Origin: Polaribacter sp. Hel1_33_78
Lineage (GTDB): Bacteria > Bacteroidota > Bacteroidia > Flavobacteriales > Flavobacteriaceae
DNA: 64,000 nt
NCBI RefSeq assembly: GCF_900106075.1
Contig: NZ_LT629794.1
Location: forward strand, 1,282,001-1,346,000
Direction: 5' to 3'
Every line of letters begins with the position of its first letter. The stretch's first letter is position 1. Shown in pieces: positions 1 through 8,773 of this stretch. The notes beneath the pieces were generated by a model. The model saw nothing but the letters and a program-made list of their open reading frames with translations. It was not told where the DNA came from and did not search any database. The position numbers and the translations under genes are program-made.

Positions 1-780
1 TCAGATTATATGCAATACCCAGAATTGCCTTTTTCTATTGATGGATTAAGTAAAAAAGAAGCAAGAAGTAAAGTATATCAAAAATTTGTAAAAGATTTTA
101 TGCGATGCGGTGCGGCAATTGATGATAATATAGGTAAGCTTTTAGATTATTTAGAAGCGTCTGGTTTAGACGAAAACACGATCGTTATTTATACAGCAGA
201 TCAAGGATATTTTTTAGGAGAGCATGGTTGGTTTGATAAAAGATTGATTTATGAAGAATCCATTCATATGCCATTTGTAATTCGTTACCCCAAAGAAATT
301 CCCGCAGGAAAACGCAATAAAGATATTATAGAAAATGTAGATTTCTCTGCATTATTTGCAGATTATGCGGGGATAAAATATCCAGAAAATATGCAAGGTA
401 AAAGTTTTAGAGAAAATTTAAAAGGCAACACTTCTAAAGATTGGAGACAATACGGGTATTACCGATATTGGCAACATCAAAAAGACAGACCAGGTCATTT
501 TGGAATTCGTGGGAAGCGTTATAAATTAGCTTTTTACTATGGAAAAGGGTTTAAAAATAATCATAAACAAGCAGATGAAAATACGAAATTTTGGGATTTT
601 TACGATTTACAAAAAGATCCTAATGAACTCCATAACGCCTATAAAGATTCAACATATCAAAAGGTTATAACAAAATTAAAAAAAGAACTTCTCAAACAGA
701 GAGCGCTTTTAGGCGATACAGATAAAGATTCTAAAAAAATACAAAATAGTATCAAGACGTATTGGGATAGTAAATCTTAA
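1..780 (+). CDS. S1-family sulfatase, C-terminal part (gene begins before the window)
   Basis: The frame is open from base 1 (S-D-Y-M...), so the gene starts outside the window and the ATG at 10 is internal. The visible 259 residues carry the second half of the alkaline-phosphatase-like sulfatase fold: a metal-site motif TADQGYFLGEHG near residue 65, a KRLIYEES stretch, and a C-terminal subdomain (YDLQKDPNELHNAY) typical of Bacteroidota carbohydrate sulfatases. The catalytic C/S-x-P-x-R segment is not visible, so it is unknown whether this is a Cys- or Ser-type enzyme. It is probably exported and removes sulfate esters from a marine polysaccharide; substrate not determinable. It lies in the same orientation as a second sulfatase but is separated from it by regulator debris. 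Confidence 0.93.
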   Translation, partial: SDYMQYPELPFSIDGLSKKEARSKVYQKFVKDFMRCGAAIDDNIGKLLDYLEASGLDENTIVIYTADQGYFLGEHGWFDKRLIYEESIHMPFVIRYPKEIPAGKRNKDIIENVDFSALFADYAGIKYPENMQGKSFRENLKGNTSKDWRQYGYYRYWQHQKDRPGHFGIRGKRYKLAFYYGKGFKNNHKQADENTKFWDFYDLQKDPNELHNAYKDSTYQKVITKLKKELLKQRALLGDTDKDSKKIQNSIKTYWDSKS

Positions 781-980
781 AAAAGAGTATTCAATAATTT
801 AGTAAAGATCAATGATTCTATTGTAAATAGTATTGTTTTTAAGGGTGTTGTGTTTCGATACTTAAAAAGATAGGAAATTTTTGAGCTACCTAAATTCATG
901 AGTTTTTTTGGAATATTACTCGCGATATAAGAATCTTGACCAATAAATACTTTATTGTGTGGCATTAAAGAAATCAATAA
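777..980 (-). pseudogene. LacI-type regulator remnant, piece from the sugar-binding domain
   Basis: The minus strand between the two sulfatases reads ...HNKVFIGQDSYIASNIPKKLMNLG. This matches my recollection of the FIGQDSYqSGrlAAKLM core of the periplasmic-binding-like domain in Bacteroidota LacI-family regulators. There is no proper start (a TTG only), the frame stops just upstream at 981-983, and after about 30 residues the reading becomes non-homologous. It has no DNA-binding domain. The part that should precede it (…IPSLFLNIAIDGFNN) is found at 3251-3520 on the same strand. I infer one decayed lacI-like gene cut by, or rearranged around, the sulfatase/phosphodiesterase pair. Recognition is from memory of the family and is moderate. 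Confidence 0.5.
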
Positions 981-1004
981 TTAGTAAATAAAAAATGTAT
1001 AATA

Positions 1005-2435
1005 ATGAGAGTTGGAAAAAAGATAATATTTTTTTATGCTGTGTTATCTTTTCAAATGATAGCAAATTGTCAAAAAACACAAGTCACTCAAAAACCTAAT
1101 ATTCTACTCATTTGTGTGGATGACCTTCGCCCGGAATTGAAGAGTTTTGGAGCAGACTATATTAGCTCGCCAAACATTGATCATTTGGCAACAGAAGGAA
1201 TTAAATTTCAGAAGCATTTTGCAAATGCTCCTAGTTGTGGACCATCTCGATATACTTTATTAACAGGGCAGTATGGAACAGCAGGAAATAATGCACTTTT
1301 TCTTCGGGCAAATAAAATAAAAGAGGGCACAAAAATAATAAATCAAAGTATGCCGGAGTGGTTTAAAACACATGGTTATACAACGGTTTCAGTTGGGAAA
1401 GTATCTCATCATCCTGGAGGGAGAGGTGGTAAGGATTGGAATGATAGCACAAAAATAGAGATGCCAAATACATGGGATAGACATCTTATGCCGGTTGCGG
1501 AATGGGAGCATCCACGGGGCATTATGCACGGATTGGCTAACGGAGAGATTCGCTTAAAATCAAGTGATATGAACGTTTTTCAAACAGTAAAGGGAACTGA
1601 TAATATATATCCAGATGGGGCAATTACAGAGGAGGCATTGAAACAATTAAAAGAACTCACTACAATTAATAAAAATCCATTTTTTCTTGCCGTAGGAATT
1701 ATCAAACCACACCTGCCTTTTGGTGCGCCAAAATCTTATTTTGATCAATATGAAGGTGTTCAACTTCCTTCAATAGAACACCCTGGAAAACCAGAAGGGA
1801 GGAGCACATGGCATGGTTCTGGTGAATTTAAGCAATATAATCGTTGGGGTAAAAACGCGAATACAGATACCGTTTTTGCGGATGAAGTGCGTCGTCATTA
1901 TGCAGCTTGTGTTAGTTATGCGGATGCTCAAGTGGGGAAAATTCTCGCAGAATTAAAACGTACTGGAGCGGATGAAAATACCATCGTTGTCATTTGGGGT
2001 GACCATGGTTGGCATTTGGGAGAACACGCAATTTGGGGGAAACATAGTTTGTTCGAGGAATCGTTACATTCACCTTTAATAATTCACTATCCTCGTATGA
2101 AACACAAAGGCGCTAACACAGATGCGATCGTGGAAACCTTGGATATTTTTCCGACATTATGTGATTTAACAGGAATTGAAATTCCTAAGTATGCCCAAGG
2201 GGTATCACTGAAAGGAATATTAGTAGATCCAGAAATACCTGGTCACACGGCTTTAGCATATAAAAAAGGGGCTTCAACAATAAGAACTTCAACGCATAGG
2301 ATGATACTTCATCAGGACGGATTTGTAGAATTGTATGATCATACTACTGCAGAAAAGGAAACAAAAAATGTAGCTGTAAAATACCCAAAATTAGTTGAGG
2401 AATTAAAGAATGCTTTAAATACTAGATTAAATTAA
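1005..2435 (+). CDS. S1-family sulfatase, iduronate-2-sulfatase-like, Cys type
   Basis: Full-length (476 residues) exported sulfatase. A hydrophobic signal segment spans about residues 6-20. PNILLICVDD (31-40) supplies the two metal-binding Asp (D39, D40). The catalytic signature is C78-G-P-S-R82, where Cys is the residue oxidised to formylglycine; GKVSHHPGG follows, and DHGWHLGEHAIWGK provides the second metal site. The order matches the iduronate-2-sulfatase-like group. Substrate is unknown; a sulfated algal or animal glycan is likely. The Cys-type signature fits the exported FGE encoded at 12099-13157. The next gene starts 14 bp downstream, so the two are probably co-transcribed. Both sides are flanked by regulator debris on the opposite strand. 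Confidence 0.95.
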   Translation: MRVGKKIIFFYAVLSFQMIANCQKTQVTQKPNILLICVDDLRPELKSFGADYISSPNIDHLATEGIKFQKHFANAPSCGPSRYTLLTGQYGTAGNNALFLRANKIKEGTKIINQSMPEWFKTHGYTTVSVGKVSHHPGGRGGKDWNDSTKIEMPNTWDRHLMPVAEWEHPRGIMHGLANGEIRLKSSDMNVFQTVKGTDNIYPDGAITEEALKQLKELTTINKNPFFLAVGIIKPHLPFGAPKSYFDQYEGVQLPSIEHPGKPEGRSTWHGSGEFKQYNRWGKNANTDTVFADEVRRHYAACVSYADAQVGKILAELKRTGADENTIVVIWGDHGWHLGEHAIWGKHSLFEESLHSPLIIHYPRMKHKGANTDAIVETLDIFPTLCDLTGIEIPKYAQGVSLKGILVDPEIPGHTALAYKKGASTIRTSTHRMILHQDGFVELYDHTTAEKETKNVAVKYPKLVEELKNALNTRLN

Positions 2436-2449
2436 TTAAATAACAACAT

Positions 2450-3244
2450 ATGATTTTAGCAACTAGATGTATCTTTATAGTAGTATTCGTTTTAAGTAGC
2501 ATGCTAACGAATGCTCAAACAAAAATAATTGCGCATCGCGGATTTTCAGGAATAGCTCCCGAGAACACGCTTATTGCTTTTCAAAAGGCGATTGAATGTA
2601 AAGCGGATTATTTCGAGTTGGATGTTCATAGAACCAAGAATGATTCTATTGTTGTTATTCATAATTCATCTATAGATAAGACGAGCTCCAATGGTTTTAA
2701 AGGAGAAATTGCCGAAATGAATTATAGTGATTTAACTGCTGTTAAAGTAGGTTACAGTGCTAAATTTGGTGATAAATATGAAAATGAAAAGATTCCAACT
2801 TTAAGAGAAGCCCTTGCGTTGGCAAAAGGAAAGATTAAGGTCTGCATTGAAATAAAGGTTTATGGAACAGAGAAAGAGGTTCTTAAAATTGTAAATGACC
2901 TTGGAGTAAAAGAGGATGTAATCATATTTTCTTTTAAGTACCCCGTATTAGCCAAAATAAGACAACTGGATAAGAATATTCCAATCCTTTGGCTCATAAA
3001 TAAAGCAGATAAAATGACCCTAGAGTATGCTAAAATTATTGAATTGAATGCTATTGGAGTTGGACCAGAAACTACTGTTACAAAAGAATATCTAAACTTT
3101 GCGCACGAAAACGATCTTGAGGTGTGGAAATGGACAGTAAATAAGAAAGATGAAATGCAACGATTAATTGATCTTGGATTAGATGGATTAATTACTGATT
3201 TCCCAGATAAAGTCTTAAAAAAAACAAAGCAAAACTCAAAATAA
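2450..3244 (+). CDS. Exported glycerophosphodiester phosphodiesterase
   Basis: 264 residues, close to the usual GDPD length. A signal peptide ends near TNA|Q (22/23). The family signature IIAHRGFSGIAPENT (26-40) gives His29; the metal/catalytic set continues with E56, D58 and H71 in FELDVHRTKNDSIVVIHN. The C-terminal WTVNKKDEMQRLIDLGLDGLITDFPD is the usual closing strand/helix of the TIM barrel. Expected reaction: hydrolysis of glycerophosphodiesters to glycerol-3-phosphate and an alcohol, in the periplasm. It follows the sulfatase by 14 bp; GDPD-like proteins often sit beside flavobacterial sulfatases, so a different phosphodiester or a role in glycan breakdown cannot be excluded. Confidence 0.92.
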   Translation: MILATRCIFIVVFVLSSMLTNAQTKIIAHRGFSGIAPENTLIAFQKAIECKADYFELDVHRTKNDSIVVIHNSSIDKTSSNGFKGEIAEMNYSDLTAVKVGYSAKFGDKYENEKIPTLREALALAKGKIKVCIEIKVYGTEKEVLKIVNDLGVKEDVIIFSFKYPVLAKIRQLDKNIPILWLINKADKMTLEYAKIIELNAIGVGPETTVTKEYLNFAHENDLEVWKWTVNKKDEMQRLIDLGLDGLITDFPDKVLKKTKQNSK

Positions 3245-3250
3245 ACGCAA

Positions 3251-3520
3251 CTAAATAAGGCGTTTATTCAAAACGTTGTTAAAGCCATCAATAGCAATGT
3301 TTAAAAAAAGAGATGGTATTTGTAGTTTTTCTAACTTGCTAACAATTAATTTTGTTTCTACTAAAAAGATAGGAATTAGGATGATCGCCGTTGGTTTCAT
3401 TTCTAACAAAGAAAGGAAGAAATCATTTTCGTGTATTACTTTTCCTCCATTTTTAAAATCATTTCTTTTATTTAAATTCAGTTTAAAGGTAATGTCAAAT
3501 TCAGGTGGTACTTTGATCAT
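3251..3520 (-). pseudogene. LacI-type regulator remnant, N-terminal part of the sugar-binding domain
   Basis: 89 residues on the minus strand. The second half, LLEMKPTAIILIPIFLVET followed by KLEKLQIPSLFLNIAIDGFNN, follows the pattern of the first lobe of LacI/periplasmic-binding domains (…ll..PdgiilaP...e...~~~L...~IPyvfiD..Idg.n). No helix-turn-helix is encoded upstream: the sequence towards 3648 has stops and then a terminator hairpin. The frame ends at 3251, and the expected next segment (FIGQDSY…) occurs at 777-980 beyond the sulfatase/GDPD pair. A small functional protein is unlikely. The plus-strand reading of the same bases is a shadow. Confidence 0.5.
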
Positions 3521-3582
3521 CCGTAATTATAAAAACAATGTTTGGTTTATTATTTCGTGAAATGAAAGATTGAATGCAAAAT

Positions 3583-3615
3583 AAAAAACAGGGTTTTAAA
3601 AAAAACCTGTTTTTT
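3583..3615. terminator. Bidirectional hairpin terminator
   Basis: AAAAAACAGG (3583-3592) pairs with CCTGTTTTTT (3606-3615), with a one-base bulge and an inner TTTT/AAAA pair. Runs of A and T flank the stem on both sides. It lies 33 bp past the end of the large beta-helix gene on the minus strand and can also stop transcription coming from the GDPD gene. Confidence 0.75.
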
Positions 3616-3647
3616 ATTTTTAAGTGTTTCCTGTAAAATTATATTTC

Positions 3648-6600
3648 TTAATTAATCAAGAATTTTTTAGAGAAAAATTTAGTAGGTGTTTTACCTACTA
3701 ATATATAAATGCCAGTTTGTAATGAATTCGCATTTACTCTTTGATTTTTAGCTACATCTTTTAAGGTTAAAATTTTAACTCCTAAAATATTATATATTTC
3801 AATGGATACTGGTTCTGTTATTGTATGTTGTAATTCTAAAATTTTTGACGATTTGTTATAATAAACAGAAAGTTTAGTTGCTAAAAAATCTTCTTTATCT
3901 AAAGATAAGGTTAAGCCAGAATCCCAAGCACCAACGTCATTACCATCAGATCCAAAATCAATAGGGCTATGTTCCGTATAACTTACAGCATCATATTCTA
4001 CTTTGCCAGTAGTTGGATTAAATGTTAGATTAGAAGATGCAAGATCTGCTGGAGTACCTGTACCTCCTTTGATTCCTGTTATAGAACCAGTACCTTCATC
4101 TTGATTATCTATATTAGTACTAATCCATTGTGCTATAGAAGTCTCAAAAGTTTGTGTTCCATTAGAACCTGCACCCCAATCTGATGGAGCATTTTGATCA
4201 TTATTCAATTTATTATCATAAAATAAGCTATTTGAAACAGTAGTATTACCGTTATCTGTTCTTATTGTTCCATAATCTTGGTTAGTAGTGCCGGTTGTAT
4301 TTTGATAAAATGTACAATTTGTTATACTATTTGTACTATTAGCCCCTGCAATATATAAAGCAGCACCACCAACGGCACCAGCATCACCAGTTGTTTCATT
4401 ATCATAAAAAGTAGAACCTGTTATGGTGAAATTTGCTGAATTAGCATACAAAGCTCCTCCTTTTGTAGCTGCTGAATTACTTTTAAAAAGTGAATTTGTT
4501 ATTTTAATTGTACCTGATTGCCCAAAAATAGCACCTGCTTCTTCTATCGAAGTATTACTTTCAAATGAGCTGTCTATTATATTCAAATTTCCATTGGCAA
4601 AAAATATGGCACCACCACCAGCTCCATTAGATACAGAATTACCCGTTATAATGCAATTATTAAAAGTGGCTTTAGCCCCAGCATTGTTATTAAAAAACAC
4701 ACTACCACCTGCAAGCGATGTATCATGACCTGAAAACGTAAGATTTTTAAAAGTAACATCTGCCGACGTTGCTCCATTTATTGTAAAGAGTCTGTCTGTA
4801 CCACCATTTCCATCTATAACTGAGTTAGCATCCAAACCTTCTATAGTAAATGCAAAATTCTTAGAGGTTAGATTAGCGCCATCTGGTGCAATGGTTCCTA
4901 TAATTATAAGTTTATCACCTTCAGAGGTTATATTAGACATGGCAACGCCAAAGTTGTCTAATGCATTTGATTCACTTGTGCCATCCATACTACCAGCACC
5001 TGTTGCAGAAACATAAACTATATTTTGTGTAGTTATTTGGTAATCATTGGTTTGTATTGTATTAGACGCTGGAGAAGTCCCTATTGTGTTTGTGGATTTT
5101 AACCTGTAAAAATAGTTTTCTTGTTGTAAATCTGTATCTGTATAAGTTTCTGTATTTGCAGGAAGTGTTGCAATTGTCTGAAAGATAACACCATCTGATG
5201 AGCGTTCTAAAATATAGCTATCTTCTTCAATAGATACATCATGCCATGTAAGTTCTAAATACTTTTCTGTATCTGTAAACATATAATCATTTGGAAATAA
5301 CTTTCCTGGTGTATCTGGCAATACACCATGTGAAGTTCTATCTTCAAATTGAGCGGTATATAAAGATTGTATTCTTAAATTCTCTCCAGTTCCCTCAATA
5401 TAACCTACTGGATGCCTAAAAGGGGCCTCTCCATTAACAGTGGCATCACAACCAATAGCATAGTTTTGACCAATAGGTGGTTTTTGAATTGCTATTTGAT
5501 TAGAAGGTGCACTAATATTCCAAGCCACGCCGTTCGTTAAAGTCCAACCATGCCCTGTTCCATAGCTCCCTCTATTGTGTAACCCTAAAATACCAGTTGC
5601 ATTGGTGTTTGTCCAAGAAATATTATCCCAAAGTATTCCTTGACTCCAACGTCTATGGGACTCAGATCTGGTGTAATCTCCAGAAGATGAACAATTGGTA
5701 AACACAATTCCATTAACATCACTCGCTCCATTAGCAACAAATGTATGCCTACCGTTAGATGCTGTACAATTTTCAAAAAGAATATTGTTACAGAAGTCAG
5801 TTACTTCGAAATTGTATCTCCATCCCCCAGAAATTGGCCCATGCATATCTAGGACATTGGTATCAATTACAGAACAACGTGTGGCTTCATCAAATTTAAC
5901 GCCTTGGTCGCTCACTCTTAAAATGGTGACGCCTTGGACCCAAGAATTATCTACCCCAATCATATGAATACCTATTTTGACATGATCTCTGCCTGTTACT
6001 CCTGATGATTCTACAAATATTCGTAAGTTTTCAACACCACATTCTTTTAATTGACTATTACCATTATATGTGTACACGTAGGATTGAGACAATGACCGAT
6101 CTAATGTATCGTAAATAGGCGTTGCTACCTGAATTTTGTTACCATCAATACTCGTAATATGTCTATTGAAAACTAAATTTATTGTATTAGGCTCCCACGG
6201 GGCGTCCGAAGCAACACCACCATTATCAACTGCTGCTAACCACGCTGCTGTACTAGGATGTTTTATGATAATATTATCACCAACATTATAAACTGATGCA
6301 TCTGCAACTTCAATAGTTCTGCTTCCAGCTGGAATATAAGGGCTCACAATATCTTGCCTAGTTCCTGCAACTTGCCCTCCAAAACCACTTTTGTTATTCG
6401 TGCCAATTCTAATTAGTGTTCTTTCGTCTGGAACGTTCCCTACGCCTCTAATAATTGTATTTGTTGTTGCATTTTCACCATCTCCAGAACCACGTAGTAC
6501 AACGCCGCTTCTATTTATGATGAGTTCACCACTAACAAGATATTCTCCTGGTAATAATAACAAGGCTCCTCTATGTCCATTTGTGTTTAGTGCTAATGCT

Positions 6601-6878
6601 TCTACTTCGTCAATGGCAGCTTGGATATGTGCTGTGTTATCTCCAGCGACAGGACTTATTTCTTTAACAACTGCTACAGTTGGTAATGCTTCTTCACCAT
6701 TTTTATAACCTACATAACTATAATCAGGAATGTGATTTCCATCTTCATCAGATACGTAAACTAACTGATTTGAATTGTTATAGAAAAGGATAGATGGCTC
6801 ATATTGCGCCTGAATAGAGTTTGATACAAAAATTAGGAAGTAAATTGTAGCAATATTTAAATAAGTGTTTATTTTCAT
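3648..6878 (-). CDS. Large T9SS cargo protein: pectate-lyase-like beta-helix, FN3, second beta-helix, sorting tail
   Basis: 1076 residues. A signal peptide ends at about QAQ (25). Residues about 75-480 form a right-handed beta-helix of the pectate-lyase superfamily type (HIQAAIDEVEAL, then LLLLPGEYLVSGELIINRSG and VLRGSGDG, then turns rich in N, G and V). A fibronectin-type module spans about 525-610 (LTWHDVSIEEDSYILERSSD). A second helix of short ITNS/FKSNSA-type turns spans about 615-980 and ends in a choice-of-anchor-Q-like DFGSDGNDVGAWDSG. Residues about 1000-1076 form a type A Por-secretion tail (LSVYYNKSSKILEL…IEIYNILG…GIYIL). It is probably secreted or surface-bound and acts on a polysaccharide. 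Lyase or hydrolase activity is inferred from fold only; catalytic residues were not identified. Confidence 0.85.
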   Translation of the reverse strand: MKINTYLNIATIYFLIFVSNSIQAQYEPSILFYNNSNQLVYVSDEDGNHIPDYSYVGYKNGEEALPTVAVVKEISPVAGDNTAHIQAAIDEVEALALNTNGHRGALLLLPGEYLVSGELIINRSGVVLRGSGDGENATTNTIIRGVGNVPDERTLIRIGTNNKSGFGGQVAGTRQDIVSPYIPAGSRTIEVADASVYNVGDNIIIKHPSTAAWLAAVDNGGVASDAPWEPNTINLVFNRHITSIDGNKIQVATPIYDTLDRSLSQSYVYTYNGNSQLKECGVENLRIFVESSGVTGRDHVKIGIHMIGVDNSWVQGVTILRVSDQGVKFDEATRCSVIDTNVLDMHGPISGGWRYNFEVTDFCNNILFENCTASNGRHTFVANGASDVNGIVFTNCSSSGDYTRSESHRRWSQGILWDNISWTNTNATGILGLHNRGSYGTGHGWTLTNGVAWNISAPSNQIAIQKPPIGQNYAIGCDATVNGEAPFRHPVGYIEGTGENLRIQSLYTAQFEDRTSHGVLPDTPGKLFPNDYMFTDTEKYLELTWHDVSIEEDSYILERSSDGVIFQTIATLPANTETYTDTDLQQENYFYRLKSTNTIGTSPASNTIQTNDYQITTQNIVYVSATGAGSMDGTSESNALDNFGVAMSNITSEGDKLIIIGTIAPDGANLTSKNFAFTIEGLDANSVIDGNGGTDRLFTINGATSADVTFKNLTFSGHDTSLAGGSVFFNNNAGAKATFNNCIITGNSVSNGAGGGAIFFANGNLNIIDSSFESNTSIEEAGAIFGQSGTIKITNSLFKSNSAATKGGALYANSANFTITGSTFYDNETTGDAGAVGGAALYIAGANSTNSITNCTFYQNTTGTTNQDYGTIRTDNGNTTVSNSLFYDNKLNNDQNAPSDWGAGSNGTQTFETSIAQWISTNIDNQDEGTGSITGIKGGTGTPADLASSNLTFNPTTGKVEYDAVSYTEHSPIDFGSDGNDVGAWDSGLTLSLDKEDFLATKLSVYYNKSSKILELQHTITEPVSIEIYNILGVKILTLKDVAKNQRVNANSLQTGIYILVGKTPTKFFSKKFLIN

Positions 6879-7600
6879 AATTTATATTCTTTTTTGTAAT
6901 ATTAATACAAAAGAAAACGTATTCATTAATTTAAAATTAATATTTACTTAATATGTAATATTTTAAATATAAATTTATTTTAAAAAATTGATATAGCATC
7001 ACATAAAGAAAAGTTTTCAAAGATTAGATTTGGGAATTTATTCGGCTAATGTAGTTTGTGATTTTTTATAAAGAAGATAAAGTTTAGCAGAATTTACAAT
7101 CCTCATCCTGTAATTACCCCGCACCTTAGGCCATGAATTTTTGGATACCAATGACCTCATAAAATATTCTTCAAATCCTCATGTAAATGTTACTTTTTTA
7201 ATCATAAGTTCATTATTATTTGATACTGCTGTCTTATATAGTTCTATGCATATAATTCTAAATAAAACTTTAGGGATTTTCGCAAGGCTTTACTTTTCAA
7301 GACTAATTTACTCAAAAAGAAACTCTGTTATAAAAATATTTTAAAAGAGTTATGTGGTAAAGATAGCTTGATGAAGAAATAATATTTTAGGGTAAACCTA
7401 AATTAAAGGAGATGATTTTCGTAAAATGAGCATACCTCTAGAATGTCAAAACCAAAAAGTAGTCTATGCAATAAAACAATTATAATTTTAATTTAGTATT
7501 TTTTTAATTGTGTGTTATTTTTAAAGGAATTATAAAGTACCTATAAGCGACTATTTAAGCCTATTTTTTTTGACAACTGCAGCCACTAAAAAAGGCCTCT
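6879..7600. other. Long AT-rich intergenic region without a recognisable gene
   Basis: About 720 bp between the divergent beta-helix gene and the membrane-protein operon. It must hold the promoter of the beta-helix gene near 6890-6960, but no clear TAnnTTTG box could be chosen. A 67-codon plus-strand frame at 7141-7344 has no start context, no homology I recognise and an unlikely composition. I see no repeat or RNA structure I would defend. Confidence 0.5.
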
Positions 7601-7644
7601 ATGACGTGGGTCATAGCTTTGGTGAATAGGCTTTATTACTTTTG
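7601..7644 (+). promoter_or_regulatory. Promoter with palindromic Crp/Fnr-like operator
   Basis: ATGACGTGGGTCAT (7601-7614; half-sites ATGAC/GTCAT) is followed after exactly 22 nt by the Bacteroidota -7 box TACTTTTG (7637-7644). The dyad centre therefore falls near -41.5 from the expected start of transcription, the classical class II activator position of Crp/Fnr-family proteins. The first ATG of the membrane operon is at 7689. The same arrangement recurs at 8703-8746 and, on the minus strand, at 11845-11888. Confidence 0.6.
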
Positions 7645-7688
7645 AAACAGAAGTTATATGGCAACAACGCTGGAAATTTTTATAAACT

Positions 7689-8099
7689 ATGAAACAAAGT
7701 CAAAAAGCAGGGATTGTAGGAGGTTTGATGGCCCTCAGTTTTTTTGCGTATAATCTGTATGTTGCGCTTGGCATCAGCAGGGGGGTTGACTTTTCTAAAT
7801 CGTTATACCCCGAGGTATTCATAGCGATTGGAATTCAAATTCCGCTGCTCGCACCCGCACTTGTTTTGATCTTCGTAAAGCACTTTGAGAAAAGTGCTGC
7901 TTGGATATTTTGGTCATATCCCGTTGTTATGGGAGTAGGATTGCTAAATACACTGTTAGCCAAAGATCCCATTACTGCCGGACTTCCAATGGTGTTATTC
8001 GTTTTACCTTTTTGCATTATTCATGCGATATCAGTATGGGGCTTAAAAATAAATCTTAAAAGCGAGGAGCAAGATACATGTAATACTAAAATAAAATGA
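7689..8099 (+). CDS. Small polytopic membrane protein, unknown function
   Basis: 136 residues with four predicted membrane spans (about 8-28, 45-65, 75-93, 100-120) and a short charged tail. No catalytic motif and no family I can name. The stop codon overlaps the start of the next gene (ATGA at 8096-8099), so the two are translationally coupled. The promoter upstream has a palindromic operator, which suggests induction by an environmental signal. Possible roles such as a stress-response or transport accessory are guesses only. Confidence 0.75.
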   Translation: MKQSQKAGIVGGLMALSFFAYNLYVALGISRGVDFSKSLYPEVFIAIGIQIPLLAPALVLIFVKHFEKSAAWIFWSYPVVMGVGLLNTLLAKDPITAGLPMVLFVLPFCIIHAISVWGLKINLKSEEQDTCNTKIK

Positions 8100-8497
8100 A
8101 AAAATCGATCCAGCTATTTCATTGGTTACCTCGAATTATTTGCATACTCGCTATTCTTTTTGTGAGTGTATTCGCAGCAGATGCTTTTTCACCCAAACTA
8201 ACCATCTGGCAACAATTTAGTGCCTTTGTCATCCATCTCATTCCATCATTTCTTTTAATTGTCTTTCTTATCATTGCATGGAAATGGGAATATATTGGCG
8301 GTATACTCTTTCTTCTTATTGGTCTGGGGTTCAGCCCAATTGTTTTTCTACACAACTATAAAATGAACGACTCCATTTTAATGAGCCTTGTTGTTATAAT
8401 GACTATCACAATGCCATTTGTTATAGTGGGGGTTCTTTTTATAGTGAGTCATTTTCTTAAAAAAAAGAAGCTTCCTAAAAAACCAATTAACAAATAG
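8096..8497 (+). CDS. DUF7670-like small membrane protein
   Basis: 133 residues with four membrane spans. The pattern LPRIICILAILFVSVFAADAF near the N-terminus, HLIPSFLLIVFLIIAWKWE in the middle and GGILFLLIGLGF after it matches what I remember of small conserved Bacteroidota membrane proteins now grouped as DUF7670. The C-terminus is a basic tail (KKKKLPKKPINK) that should stay in the cytoplasm. Function unknown. It is the second gene of the 7689 operon, with a 4-bp overlap. Confidence 0.75.
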   Translation: MKKSIQLFHWLPRIICILAILFVSVFAADAFSPKLTIWQQFSAFVIHLIPSFLLIVFLIIAWKWEYIGGILFLLIGLGFSPIVFLHNYKMNDSILMSLVVIMTITMPFVIVGVLFIVSHFLKKKKLPKKPINK

Positions 8498-8702
8498 TAG
8501 AAAAGTAAACCAGCCGATACACATTTTACAATTAAGTACTCTTAGTAAGCTGCTTGCGGAAACCCGCCATTTTAACTGCGGTTTACCACAAGCGATTACT
8601 TCATTAAAAACGATCTTTGGTGCATACCTTAAAAAGTAAGTATTACAAGTACCGAACTCAACAGAAAATATTTGAAAACGAAAGATGTATAGAAATTGGA
8701 AG
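8498..8702. other. Gene debris with an imperfect hairpin
   Basis: A start-less plus-strand frame runs from about 8500 to a TAA near 8640 and ends in LLAETRHFNCGLPQAITSLK...AYLKK; I do not recognise it. Inside it, GCTTGCGGAAACCCGC (8552-8567) pairs with GCGGTTTACCACAAGC (8578-8593) with one mismatch and small bulges. It may be the terminator of the membrane operon, although no T-run follows, or a remnant of a mobile or coding element. Confidence 0.3.
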
Positions 8703-8746
8703 ATGACCAATATCATAAAATAAATGCAGTATAGTTTTTACTTTTG
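8703..8746 (+). promoter_or_regulatory. Second promoter with the same operator arrangement
   Basis: ATGACCAATATCAT (8703-8716), whose complement reads ATGATATTGGTCAT, lies exactly 22 nt before TACTTTTG (8739-8746). The palindrome, spacing and -7 box match those at 7601-7644. The only reading frame behind it (ATG at 8774) is broken, so this promoter now appears to drive a dead gene or an RNA. Confidence 0.55.
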
Positions 8747-8773
8747 AAAGACAAACTAAAAAAATTAATAACT

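Noticed and set aside
3276..3560. Plus-strand frame of 94 codons
   Set aside because: It is the complement of the LacI-like remnant, has no family resemblance and runs into the terminator region.
4423..6708. Several plus- and minus-strand frames inside the beta-helix gene
   Set aside because: They arise from the low-complexity repeats of the T9SS cargo gene and have no independent start or homology.
7141..7344. 67-codon plus-strand frame in the long intergenic region
   Set aside because: No start context, no recognisable sequence and a composition like translated AT-rich non-coding DNA.
8378..8716. Minus-strand frame of 112 codons across the end of the DUF7670-like gene
   Set aside because: Half of it is antisense to a better-supported gene and the rest crosses a promoter with a clear operator.
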